The notes below the pieces were generated by a model that was not told the DNA's origin, did no database searches, and worked only from the letters and a program-made list of their open reading frames with translations. The translations under genes were made by a program, and so were the position numbers. A stretch of 64,000 nt of DNA from Ptiloglossa arizonensis (Eukaryota; Arthropoda; Insecta; Hymenoptera; Colletidae). Below are positions 34,053-46,598 of this stretch, piece after piece; positions within the stretch are counted from its first letter, which is position 1, and each line of letters starts with the position of its first letter. The stretch is from the NCBI RefSeq assembly GCF_051014685.1, contig NC_135058.1:6052811-6116810 (forward strand). Direction: 5' to 3'.

Positions 34053-34597
34053 TATTTATAATGGGTAGCCGCTGGCTTGAGTCTCGTATTTCTTCTCTCT
34101 TTCACGTTTACTCTTACTCTGTTTCTGACCATCTGTCTCTCTTTCGGTCTGCAGAGTGGTCGTTCTTAAGCTTCGTTAATAGTGTCGCCAAGCATTCGTC
34201 CGAGTCAGACTGCGCTGTCCCTTCTCTCCTACCTGAGGAGACCGAAATAGACGCGCGGCACCGACGCTACCGACACCGTAGCCGTGTGCGTTACGACCGA
34301 ACAATAAACAATAACACGACGTCGCGTGTCACGGCATAACGAGTGCCGCGACCTGTTGCCGGCCGCCGAAAAGATCCCGCTGGTTGTCGCGCGTGTGTTG
34401 GTGAGATTGTGAAATGTTCGTTTCGGAGCCGCTCGCCGCGGGAACAGGGAATCGTGTGTCATGGCGGTGATCGTCGCTTGGAACGGCCACGTTCGCACAC
34501 GCATGGCTACGATGCTGGCTTCCAAGGAAAGAAAGAGAGGAAGAATGAGGAGTTGACTACGAGACGGTTTAACCACGAGGAATCTACGCTCGATGAG
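34053..34597 (+). other. Candidate 5' (mostly untranslated) exon ending in ATGAG
   Basis: TATTTATA at 34053-34060 and a GC-richer segment end at a strong donor, GATGAG then GTAAGC, at 34597/34598. A strong pyrimidine tract with TCTGCAG at 34154 means it could also be an internal leader exon starting at 34155. Several upstream start codons lead only to short frames. The last start codon, at 34593, leaves the exon in phase 2 after ATG AG. No protein family recognised. Confidence 0.35.
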
Positions 34598-37500
34598 GTA
34601 AGCGTAGAATAATTCGAACGGGACGAAAACGAACTTGTTCGGTAAATAAGTGACAGATGTCTAACGGTGGGCACAATTGTCACACATCCGTGTTGCCTCT
34701 GCGACGTTCGACGAATGTTTGAGAATTCGTTTTGCGGAGCATGAGACTGACGCCTCGTGCGACAGCCGGAACTCGACGGAAATTGACGATTTCTGTCGAG
34801 AGACGACCGAAGTCGGCTTCGTGGTGGTTCGTGTTAATTCGCGATTTCCCGATAACGGTGGGGAACACGCGATAAGACCGATTACGAAATCAGTCGTAAC
34901 GAAACGTGAGAATAATTGGTGTCGTGTCGCGGACAGGAGTGCAAGGACAGGTGCTAGTCCTTTTACATTGCTATGTTGTACGTGAACTTTCAGTTTTCGA
35001 TCGTTAGGCGATGGTAAAGAAAGATGACTTTTTATCATTCTTACAGATCTCGAATTGTATCGAAACAAATGATTTATAGAAAGTAACATGACGTAAGTGA
35101 AGCGATTCGTAAGAATTATTTACATATACCTTATGTGATGAGTCCTTAGGCTGTAAAATACGATTGCTGTAATCGGTGTATGAAAGTAGAGATATAATAT
35201 TAAGTTGAATCTCACTTGTCACTGGTGTCCTTGCCACCGTCTGTACATTCACCTTTCAGGCTAAAATCAAGGTCGTGCGTATTGGAGTCCTTTACTTTGT
35301 ATACTCTTACAATGTCTTTTTTTTAAATTTAATTCTATATTTAAGATATGTCAGGAAGGATCAAAATTCTATTGTGTATTATCTGCTAGACAAGTCTCGT
35401 TGACGTGTTCAATTTGTTGACGCGAAACGATATTCGTTATTGCCCCATACAATAGACTGTATACTTTTTGATCGTGTGTTTTGTAATTATTACATTCTTG
35501 ACTAAACAACTGGTGCACTGTATGAAGAACGTTTATGATTCTATTTCTGATAAATTTAATATTATTATTAGCAATGATTTGGAGTAATTATCCAAAAATA
35601 TTGTCTTCTTGGCTGAAAATTATTGGTAGTAATATAATATAATTATTCATATATATAAATTATAATAAATATAAATTACACAACGATGCATAGAACGAAC
35701 ATTTCAAGTTTCAGTAAAAGTTTCAGATTTTTAACAAATACTAACTAGATTTGTTGAAATACTCGATTAGTTATTTCCTTTCTGAATTAGGTATTTTATC
35801 CATTTAAGTTCTAAGATAAATTAATTTAATAGCTTGTATATGTACAATGAAAGATATCTAAGTTTTGAATTTGTTGACTGAAAGGATTGTTTACATTTCA
35901 ATTCTGAATTGAAGTTATTATTGTTGCTTCATTAAATATGAAACACCAACTAATCCTCGGCATTTCGCATACCACAGATAATACTTTAATCGTATGTAAT
36001 TGTCTCCAGAAGGTCCGCGCGTAATTGTATTTAGTAGATGATTCAGAGAATTTACTCTGTAATAACAAGAAGGCCACGTTTCCATTTCGAGCTATTATTG
36101 CGACTGCAAAGTCACTTGCATAGGCTGCTTTATTACGAACTTTGTTGTCCTCTTCATATACATAGCTAGATGTAGGTGTATGTAGTCGTAGCGATATTAA
36201 GATTAAATTTTTAATATGCAGAAGAGACAAATAAATGCAATTTATTTTGATAAGTATTTAATTAAAAAAATCATAATCAACTTTTTTATATTTATCGTAA
36301 ATTTAAAAAGTTTCCACGCGGGTGTAAGAAATGAGCAATCACCGTTTAAAATTTTCCACAATATTTAATTTTAGAGTATTTATAAATAAAACGGTTTATA
36401 TCTCTTTCGTGAATGTTCAATTGCACTTTCGTATCCAACTCAAGGATATTTTTAAACGCATACACTTTGTTACATTCTTCACAAATTTTGTTCTGTTCCC
36501 TTCTGTACATTCTTTTCATTCATGTCGTCCTCGTATCATACTCCTTTCTTATTTGAGATGAAAGTATATTCTTCGTCTATGTAGTGCAGTACATGAATTT
36601 ATATCGGCGCTTGTGTTACTCTGCTTTTCAGTTGAAGTTGAGACGAAAGCTTTTATCACAGATTATTCTCTAGGATGCTCTTACATTCTCAATTTTCGTA
36701 CTCTCCTCTCTTATATTTCTCGTTACTTGATACTGTTTCATTCATAAAATGTTTAATCCAAGAAAGAGTCTGATAAATGTTGATTGATACTTTTAAATAG
36801 TACTTTATGCAATGGTAATGTCTGTTTTCCTTTATGAATCCATGTCACATAGTATTCGTGAAAGTAACGCCACAGAGAAAATGATTAAATTAAAAATTGT
36901 AGTTCTCCGATTAAGTGAACAATTTTAAGATACCAATCTTTCTATAAAAATAAAATAAAATTACGAATACTTTAACTGAAATTTGACCCAAGTTATTATC
37001 AAAGATATGTTGCAGGGTGTATTAATATCTGATTTTACTGTATCGTGTTTTATATTTTTAGTAAAATAACAACTTTATGGCGCAGTTGATTATTTAACGT
37101 TGTAACAGGTTGAATCGATTAGCTTGCAAGTCGTGTATAATTACAGCGTACGCTTAATATGTATGCAAGTGTAAAAATGTAGAAGCTATTACAATATGAA
37201 GTCATCCGTACAAGGTGACACGGTATAATTTACTTCTATTAAAATTTGTTTATTGTATGACGGAGTCATAGATGTGTTTGTAAAATATCCCGAATGGAGT
37301 TGATGAACATTTAAAAATAATTCAAAAACGATACTGCGATTGAAATTCCGGCATTGTTTCTAAAAATAAAGATTAATCGTTAACGGTGCGTTGTACCATC
37401 GCGCAATTGAAATAGTTTGAGATTGTCCATGATATGTTCCACATAGGTTGCAGATTGTTGCGTAATAATACATAACAGCCGTGAATACGTATTTCCTGTT

Positions 37501-38377
37501 ATTGCGCGTTTGAGAGTTAACAAAGGATGGGTGGTGTCTAGAACGCAAGCGTTTCATTCGAATTACAAGGTACTCTTTGAATCATTTAAGTATTATAGTT
37601 GCCGCGACACGTACATATGTATGTGACTTGATATTCGCAACGCGATTACAAAGTAATATTTGTATTATTAAAATTTATTGCTGTGATTTTAATCATTACC
37701 GATCCGACGTTCCGACAATTGCAACGTTGTCACGAAATAATAAAGAGAAATAATTATTATCAGTAATGAATTTTTTGAGATATTCCAAGTTATATTTATT
37801 TAAATGGTCTAATAAAATATTTTTGGTTCTTTGCCATTAGAACAAACGGGACTTGGAATATTTTATTAAGATATTAAAATAAATAGAATTTAGTTCATTT
37901 ATTCAAAATGGTACGTTTCGATGCTTTAAACAAATATTCTATGAGTTAAAAGTTTTTTTATACGAATAATAGAGTAACGAGTATATTATTCGAAGGATTG
38001 TTTAGATGGAAAACTGTTTATGTAATTGTCCCATTGAATTATTATTCGAATAAGAGACACATTTCCTCTATTAACACTTGTTAAAAGGATCTTTTCACGC
38101 TATGGTTGGTAGGATGCTTATGCCATCGATATTGTTTTCCACGCAGGAAATTAAACAAGAATGGATCAGTTGTCTAGAGAACATCAGAAGTTGCTTAGGC
38201 GATGCTTCGTTACATTTTCACAATAGGCACGATTCAGGCTGCGCCAAGGGAATGTACAAAGCCAAAGTCAGTGAAGTGCACTCGCATATGTAAGAGTATC
38301 ACGCATGCTGCAAATAGGGAAATGAATAGCACTCTTACGTATGCACATCGAGATATCCTTGTCCTTTACATTCTATA

Positions 38378-38724
38378 CAGTACTGTGCAAAAGTTTTCGA
38401 TCACTTGCGTTACGAATTTTATAGTAAGAATTAACAGTAATTTTTTAAATCATTCGAACCAAATAGCGAAGAATACCAAATAATTTTATCGAAAAATTCC
38501 TTGAAAGCAACCTCGAAAGAATTGTTGCTATTACCGGAGGAAAAGGTTACGAGATATATATTTTGATTTAAAAAAACACAATCAATCGTTTGTCAAGTTA
38601 ATACTTGTATTAAGTATCACTTAAAAATAAGAAAAGAGTCAGTATGATATTCAGTGAGCTTCAATTTATTAACAAAGTGATGACAGATATTCTGATACAT
38701 TGTCTATGCTTTTGTGCAATACTA
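38378..38724. mobile_element. Tc1/mariner-type MITE
   Basis: The left end is CAGTACTGTGCAAAAGTTTT flanked by TA. The right end is CTTTTGTGCAATACTA followed by TA, the degenerate reverse complement. CAGTACTGTGCAAAAG is a typical terminus of insect Tc1-like elements. The interior is 347 bp, AT-rich and non-coding, so it is a non-autonomous or internally deleted copy. Mismatches in the right end indicate age. Confidence 0.65.
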
Positions 38725-39839
38725 TACACGTATAGCAAAAGCTACGTACATATTATAAAAGAAAGTTGAATTAATTTTTTTATCACCGGATTTATATTTG
38801 CGCATTTTGAAAATTTATTACCCCTACATTAGTTTGTATAAACCAGAAGCTTTATTTTTTGTTCCTCTAAGCATGTTTGAAACAGGCTCGATACGATTCT
38901 ATTAAATACAATTCATGGTGCTCTACAGAAATCCAATATAATGTACATAAACTCTGCTAAAGCTGTAACACCAGATCTCGCATACTTCACACTAACTGCT
39001 CCATGAACTATATCGATCCGATCGAACATCCATTAACCCATATAGGAATATAGGCGAGTCAGCTGGAACCATTTGGATCTTCAGCGTTCAGATGAAAACG
39101 TTGAGATTCGTAGGAACTGAGATCGGAGCCCAATTACTCTAATGAAACTATTCTGCGTAATTCTCTATTATTCGAAATGTTCGTTCAGATGTAACGAACT
39201 AGGACTGTGGAAAATTACTGACCTACACAGACTTCTTTCGACAAGTGGATACAGACCAATCGCAGTTGGATCGAAATCAACGTGGACAATACTGATCCAG
39301 AAACAGTTCTAACGATGCACTCGGATTCATCCGATATCACCGAGAGTTCTCTGAAATCATCAGACCGTTGTGGTGGTGTAGTCTCTGCGAACACTGCAAG
39401 AGTCTCAAGAATTCATTCAGAACCTAAGCTCGGTATTAGATTCTGGCTAAGTTCACGTCATGTCTGGATAAGACGTAGGTGGATTACTGAAACTTCTACT
39501 ATCTCATTGCGGTGGTGTGTGTACAGTGCCGTGGCGAGTGAGATTATTTGAGTCTAGGTGGGTCAGCGAGAGTTCTATTTCTTGGTATCATTTTACCGGC
39601 ACGATAATTATGAATAATTTTAATTATCGTTAGATTAGTTCGGTTGTATAGACGAGGACTGAAATATCTTCTTTAATTAACGATTAAAATAAAAAAGAAA
39701 AAGAAACATGGAATAGAACCTTTTGCACGGGGTTTTATAGTCGAGGCAAACGAGTTTGGAAACACGTGGGCTTGTACTCGAACGGTGAGTTTCAACTTTC
39801 AAAGTTTTACGGATTTCTCTGCACGTTCTTGTTTCATAG

Positions 39840-40570
39840 ATGTCATCCGACACGATTTCGACCTGGATTCAATATTCTCGACACCTACGGCATAAGAGTC
39901 GTGCCACATGATCTCGTTTATTCAGGACTCAGTAAACCCTATATTGACAAGCAGGAGTCATCCCACATGATCTCGCCCACCGTTATTCAAGTGTGTCGTT
40001 ACCAATAACGTCGTCCTACGCGATCTCATCGATCGAGGACTCAACAGACCCGATACGGGTCCCACGGGATCTAAAATAGGTCTGTGGGTTTCGGTAGTAC
40101 GGGGAGGTCTTAGTTTGAACGATTTCGGGGATAATGAGGACATAACGGTGAACTCGACAATTTCGTGGGAGATCCACGAAGTTTCGATTCGAAATTTTGC
40201 GATTCTTCGAGTCTAGGAAACTTTGGCACCAGGATCTCTCAATATCGCTGGAATCGTTGGGAGATCCCAAGATACTTTAAAGATCCTATGGTATCGAAGA
40301 GATTCCAGAAAGCACACCAAATCTGTGCAATTCTTCGAGTCCAGGGAACTTTGGAACCAAGATCTCTCTGGTATTTCCAGAATCCTCGGGAGGTCCCTAG
40401 ATATTTCAGAGATCTCAAAATATAGAAGAGATCTTAGAAATTTCGCCTAATTTTCCCAATTTTTGAGCCTAGGGAATTTTAGAACCATCAGGATTTTCCA
40501 GTATCTCCAGAATCGTCAAAAGGTGCCCAAACCCTCTAGTATACGCATTTATAGGGATTATGGTTCGTTC
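39840..40570. repeat. Two degenerate tandem repeat arrays
   Basis: At about 39840-40070, roughly four units share CACATGATCTCG-like and GACTCA-like blocks. At about 40202-40570, three units of about 128 bp share ATTCTTCGAGTC, AACTTTGGAACCA and ATCTC-TCCAGAATC blocks (starts near 40202, 40330 and 40459). Non-coding. Confidence 0.65.
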
Positions 40571-43273
40571 TAGGGGATTGTGATCGTATTTGTTGACTGG
40601 TTGTCAATAGCGTGTTTAATGAGTCCATGGTATGGCTGCATGCTTAGCGTACAAATACGATAATGTTGAGATCCGTGGTATTGAGACTTACACCAGTCAA
40701 ATGCCAGTGTAGTACATGTATTTCAGAAATCGATTATTCGCTAAGGAAACTTTTACAGAAGTACGCATTTATTCTATATTTTCGATTCATTTTTTTCCTT
40801 TTTTTTTTAAATATAGAATTATCTTCTTCCCGATTATACCAAACATTTGTATTAAATTGATAACTCGGATGTCGTAGGGTTCTCTCATCAGATTTCAACT
40901 CAAGTAACGTTCAAAGTATATGGATACGACCATGGACTTTAACTTTTAAATTAATTCCTTCCGGATTAACACCGCGCGAGCCGTACATGCCACATTGTGA
41001 TTTAAGTTTAATATTGCAATTGTGCTCAATCTCTTCGGGCACATTGGCGAACACGTGTAACACGTTCAACTTTTACGTAATTTTAAATATTCTTAGATGG
41101 ATTGAACCGATAAAGTTGCGAATTATCGTAATTAAATTTTCCATTGGCACGACGTACCGTTCTCACGACGTTGATATTTAAATTTCTGTCCATTTCGAAG
41201 GAAGTGGATCGCATCGAAAGGAACGAAAAGCTTTAGAAACGGGACTCGATAAACAATTCCATCGCGGTGTTTATTTGACGCGCACGTACATTGAGTAATT
41301 ACTATATTCCTTTTTACGTTGTCCATCGTAACGATAAGGACTGTCGGTATTCCTGGTCTGTAGCACGAAGCGTTCGCGAGAGGAATACGAACCGTTCGCG
41401 CGGTGCTCTTCATAGCCGGGGCGTGTACGTGCTAGGTTTGCAATTAGATGTAATCATGTAGGAATACACAATCTTTACGGTGCATGCCGGACGGAAATGA
41501 AAGTGAGATTACGTGGTTATTGCCGTCTTGCTCCTGGAAAATTAGCTTTCGTAACGGAGCCGGTCTAATGGTTCCTTTATTTTGTCACTTAAAGCAAGTT
41601 ATTCACCGAGCACCGTCGAACAGTAGGATTGTGTTTGAAAGTGATTTCAGGAACGATGTTTTACAACGTATTTAGAAAGTTGCATAAGGGTGTATTAAAT
41701 ACCATGTACTGTTTACAACTATAGGATTTAATCTTGTGTATAATAATTCTATAACGTGGAACGTATATCGCGATGACCGCAGGTATTCCTTTAGCGTTCC
41801 TATATGCACAGGATTAAACTGCCAATCCGTTTCAAAGGAAGCCACTCTTTCGACAAAATCCTCTTCATTTCACCAATTTCACTTCCTGACTTTGAATCGA
41901 CGTTAGTAACTTTCCTATGCAAATTATTGTCTCTGTCAATTTCGACCTGCGGCGTAATACCAACGAGCGAATTCAATGGTCGCGGTTAATGTAATAAATT
42001 CTTTCGTAAAGATTTAGAAACGACCATACTTACACATCCACTTTAAGATTGCATCAGACGTAACTCACGGGTATTCGGGTATATTTTGCGCGGTAAAATC
42101 GCATTATCGGTGTGTTCGCATTTAGTGGGCGCGTATTATTCACGGGTCGTGGAATATATTTTCTATTCTCGGTTCTCGTGGTTGTCCGCACCCACAATTT
42201 TTCCACCGTTAACGATCAGTACGATTGCACGGAAACTCGATAAATGGGACAACGAATCGTACATACTCGGTTACGTTTTATGAAAATTGATTAAAATTGT
42301 TCAAATACTCGACCGTCGAGTGTTTTAAAAGCTGAAGGACGTCGCTGTGTTTTTCAAGCTTTCGTCAGAAACAATCAACAGAGTGATTCGGTTCGAACGT
42401 GGTCTTCATTTGTCGAAGTAACAAGAAACAAAATTACGTCATGTATTATTTACAGAACGTATCGCATACGTTTCTCTTCGAATATTATTTTACATTATCG
42501 TTATCGAACGAAACGTACTCTCTTACTAATCAGAGAAGCGAACACTTGAATGATTTAATGTCCATTACGAAAACGAAAAATTCGTATTAATTTTCCATAA
42601 CGTGTAGTATAAATAACCACATACCGCCACGTTTCGCATTCGTGTCACTGTTTACCAGAATTTTACCTGATTTACGAGTGCTTCGCATAATGTTGGAGCG
42701 ATTACGACCGTACGTTGCCCCCTGTTACATTATACGGTTGTAGCAAAGGTGTCGAGTAAAATAAGACGCGAATAGGATATGTTACAATCGGTTTAAAGAA
42801 ACGTTCCACTTGGCAGGAATTAAAAGGAAGGAATGTTTCGATCCATCTGGTCCTTCCCCCTCTCTCTGTGCTTGCTTGTATTTCGAGAACGATCGTTTCT
42901 CGTAGTTTCGACGTTTTTCCGTCTTTAACAGACCGTAAACGGAAAACACCGTGATACTCGATGCCCCCTAATGACATTATGGCATTATACAAAATAGAAT
43001 TGGGTGCTTGCGGGATTTCAGAAGCCGTAACAGTTAACGATGCCTTGGGCTACTTCGTGCGAGCCAGTTGAACAAAATTTGATAGCGAGTCCAGTCCGGG
43101 AGGAACGCTCGATCGTGCATTCTTCTTCGTTTGTTCTATCGGCGTGGCTCACAGTCGGTTAAAATCATCGCAAACGAGCAGATTGTTGTTTCCTTGGGAT
43201 GGTAATGCTCCCATTGGGCGAGTAGCCCTTTCTTCGTGATCGGTAGACAAGAAACTATCGGGTCGGGGCAAGC

Positions 43274-43326
43274 ATGACGGACGCGGAGAATCAAGAAGAA
43301 ACGAGGCAGGAAGAGGATAACGAAGG
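43274..43326 (+). CDS. Candidate first coding exon MTDAENQEE...
   Basis: ATG at 43274 opens an 18-codon acidic peptide, MTDAENQEETRQEEDNEG, cut by the donor GTGAGA at 43327 in phase 2. The codons are GC-balanced, unlike the flanks, and the sequence before the ATG (CAAGC) is acceptable for an insect start. No TATA box was found; TCACAGT near 43149 could be an initiator. No family is recognised. The composition resembles the acidic N-termini of many cytoplasmic proteins. Its continuation is unknown. One option is the frame after the acceptor at 45240; another is a distant shared exon. Confidence 0.4.
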
Positions 43327-43623
43327 GTGAGAACGAACATTTCTTTCCCGAACGATCGTGTACAGCTTTCCCTTTTCTATATTTTCTTTTCCTCTTTTCT
43401 TTTTCTTTTCTTTTCTTCTTTCTGTTCCTTTGTCTCCCGAATGGAATTCGATGCGTGAAATTAGCTGCCCGAGAATACCTTTCTCCGCGATGAGTTAGTC
43501 CTTCTGCCCGATGGTACTTTGAATCCTCCACGGACTCCCATCTTTGAATATTTTCAACGCACTTTATGCCGGCCGATTGTAAACTACCGGCATCCTTGTT
43601 GTACAGATTGGGAAATAAAAGTA

Positions 43624-44284
43624 CAGTAGAACCTCCCCCATTATCCGAACGCTCTACTACTTCAACGTTGCATTATCCGAACGGAGTGCGCCCTTGTAGA
43701 AAATCCCCTTTTATTGAAACATTGGTACGGTAATAACAACTTAGTTCGAAATCTACAGTGTACGCATCCTCGCTCCGCGAATTCACGTATGTATCGTCGT
43801 GCGTAAGAGTGAATCGGCGTCTCGTACGTTAGGCGCGAATTAATTTTTCGTGCGTCGGTTGCGAATGAACAAGTGTTTGGAACAGTGTGGAAGAGAACGC
43901 GCGACTACGTGAAACGAAATTCGATAACGTGTCGAATAATTTCGGTGCACGCGTGCTCTCTGCGCGTTATCTTTTTCTTTCTATATTTCGCTAGATACGT
44001 TGCCGTTTAACATCGAAGATCGTCGAAAGATTCGTGAAACTGGAAATGGTTGTTCACTTTTAAACGTCGAGAAAGCGACAGGACCTTTTGAATAGATTGA
44101 AAAATAAATCGTTTCCTTGCACGAACGTTTTTCACGGACTGTTGTCGCGTTTCTACGATCGATGTTTACATTTTAATGAAAAAACGGTACAGTTTCAGAG
44201 AAGTGAATATCTCGTTGTCTCAACATTCCCTTATCCGAACCGTCGTCTCTCTCTCTGTTATTTCGGGTAATGGAGGCTGCGCTG
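43624..44284. mobile_element. Pogo-like (Tc1/mariner superfamily) element remnant
   Basis: The left end CAGTAGAACCTCCCCCATTA, with TTATCCGAAC, is preceded by TA. The right end CGGGTAATGGAGGCTGCGCTG is followed by TA and is its degenerate reverse complement. TTATCCGAAC also recurs inside both ends. The 661-bp body has no transposase frame that I can recognise, so it is a non-autonomous or decayed copy inserted about 300 bases after the candidate exon at 43274. Confidence 0.65.
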
Positions 44285-45240
44285 TATTTGTAACTTCGGA
44301 CAGCGACTGTTTATGTAACGTTTCATAAAATCGCACAACGAACGCTCTTACCTTTGCTTTTCTCTCGTTTCTCGGTAGAGAACGCTATTTATTTCACGGA
44401 GTTTCCTTCGTTGCTTACCTGAGCGTTACAGTACCAACGTTGCAGTAGTAACCGGTGTTTATTGTTAGACGCGAAACTCGCAGACCTCGATGGCCCGGTG
44501 TTGTCAATTAAATTTCACCTGGCGCACCTGAATCGAGCCCGAAGAGTGAAGTTCCAGTAACATTTTACCGTTTCGCGCGTTCAAATCGTTCTATTCTATC
44601 CAACTTGTTTTCGTCCAGATCTGGTTCAGCTCCGTTTTCGACTTTCAGTTCCAACGAGGTATTCTCGGTCGCGTTTCAAGGATGATTCTCTGGCTGTTTC
44701 TTTCAGTCCTTTCATTTGCCCGTTATACTTTCGTTTCCTCCGTTTCTCTTTCTCTCTCTCTCTCTCTCTCTTTTCTTTTTCTTTTTTTATCAACGAAATT
44801 GTTCTCTCAACCGAATTAAAACGTGGCCCTTTCAAGAGCGTTTAAACGAACTCGAACACAAAGCTCCTTAGGCGGTTGCGATGGTATTACGTATTTATAA
44901 TTCAGTTCCTCGCCGAAGAAGTTAGCTTTTTTACCCGTTCTGCGCGCGAGAGAGCCGTTTAAATGAAAAACAAAGAAAAGGTCAAAGTTTCGGAATTATG
45001 TAAAATTTCCTCGTAAAAGAATGCGTCCTTGCGACCGCGCGTCGATTAAAGTTGCGACGTTACGTATGCTGCTCAAAATAATTAGAGGAACAGCCACTCG
45101 AATAACTTCGCGATGCTTCAACGGTCGCAACATGCTGCACGAGGCAGACTTTTTTTCACGAAAGGATGATGTCGTTCGATTGGTCGTTGAATTTTGATTC
45201 GTCGCCTGGAATTTTCTAACGAACCTCTAATTCTTTTCAG

Positions 45241-45445
45241 AAGCGTACTTGCACGAGAATTGTGTTTTCAAATTTTCGAACAGGATCTCACGTCGACAGA
45301 GAGAGAGTACATTGCACCAACGTTTCTCGATTATCTCTTCGGCGACATTTACCAAAATGGAGACAATATATTAATGCATTCTCACGACGTCAGCTACACG
45401 AAGAATCGCAGACTACCAGCAACCTGTGGCTACGTAAAAGTATAA
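45241..45445 (+). CDS. Low-confidence terminal exon
   Basis: A strong acceptor (CTAATTCTTTTCAG) ends at 45240. Reading on in the phase left by the 43274 exon gives 68 codons, including EQDLTSTEREYIAPTFLDYL and CGYVKV, before TAA at 45443-45445. ATTAAA is at 45521. The pair would make a protein of about 84 aa. No family recognised; an open frame this long is not rare by chance here. Confidence 0.18.
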
Positions 45446-46209
45446 CGATGCATTACCCCGTGTTGAGAAATATGATCCTGTTCCCTTGAATCTTCCTCTA
45501 CAAATTGTATATTAGGAAAAATTAAAGAACTTTAAATTTCGAAAAAAAATTGCGCGCTGCGTTTTAAAAAATGCAGCTAATGTGCGCCGAGTTTGGGGAG
45601 TTGGACTTTATTAAAAAATATTGTCTTCAATTGAGTACTTTCGAGAAAATGCGTACATATATTCTTCGGAGGAAAGATCTAGACGAAAGCTGACATTTTT
45701 TTCAATAGATTGGACGGATCGTTTTATTTTTACATAATTGGAACGATTTTAGGTTAGGTTTAAAAGCCTTCGGCTACGTACGTTGCTTTTACGCAATTAA
45801 ACGATCATTCTGTTATGACGCGCGCACTTTCTCTTAATTTGCGTAATAAAGGCGTAATAATAACGATGATGACAATGTACATCGATTTTCATTTACGAGA
45901 ATAATTTCAAAAATACACTCGTCAACGAAGAGATCGTTTTTCTTCCAAGTTCGTACATCTCAGTCTGCCTCGAACCAGTAGATTGCCTTGTAGAATATTT
46001 TTGTTCCCGTTTAGGACGATGGTAAAACCACTACAGCATATTTTGTAGAAAATATTCAAAATGGCCTCCATTACCGACGAGGAGCGTGTTATTCACGCTC
46101 TAACTTAAAGTGGTTGTAGCTCAAAAATAAATGGTTCGGAGGCTTATGTTTATTAGGACTTTTTTCTCAGTTTTAACGCGCAGGGTGCACCTGTAAATTT
46201 TACAATACC

Positions 46210-46553
46210 CACTTAGCACATCAATTTTACAACACCCACTGCAATAGAAGTACGAAGAACAACGAAATAATTTAATAAGCAAGTAGGAATACAAATCGAT
46301 CGATCAATTTTCATTCGGGTGAAGAGTATTGCAGGGAATTGTGGGATTGGGAAGTTTAAATAGCGGTGGATAAATGTTCTTCACTTAGCACACCAATTGT
46401 ACAACACCTACTACAACCGAAGTACGAAGAACAACGAAATAGTTTAATAAGCAAGTAGGAATACAAATCGATCGATCAATTTTCATTCGGTTAAAGAGTA
46501 TTGCAGGGAATTGTGGGATTGGAAAGTTTAAATAGCGGTGGATAAATGTTCTT
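46210..46553. repeat. 172-bp tandem duplication
   Basis: Two nearly identical copies begin CACTTAGCACA at 46210 and 46382. They share AAGTACGAAGAACAACGAAA and GTATTGCAGGGAATTGTGGG, so the duplication is recent. Confidence 0.9.
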
Positions 46554-46596
46554 TGAAATGTATTTTACGTTTCAATTGTATGCAAATTCTTTCACA

Positions 46597-46598
46597 GG
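46597..46598 (+). other. Ratchet-point-like recursive splice site
   Basis: TGCAAATTCTTTCACAG is followed immediately by GTAAGA, a juxtaposed acceptor and donor with zero exon length. Such ratchet points mark long introns in Drosophila. This one lies in the long gap between candidate + strand first exons. Confidence 0.25.

Larger units (their letters stand above)
34598..43273. other. Long stretch without a recognisable gene
   Basis: AT-rich, probably intronic or intergenic. Contents noticed: the Tc1-like MITE at 38378-38724, degenerate ~55-60 bp units at about 39840-40070, and ~128 bp units at 40202-40570. Nothing else supported. Confidence 0.5.

Noticed and set aside
42702..42992. 96-codon minus-strand frame upstream of the 43274 exon
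   Set aside because: No recognisable motif or promoter, and a chance frame is the simpler explanation.
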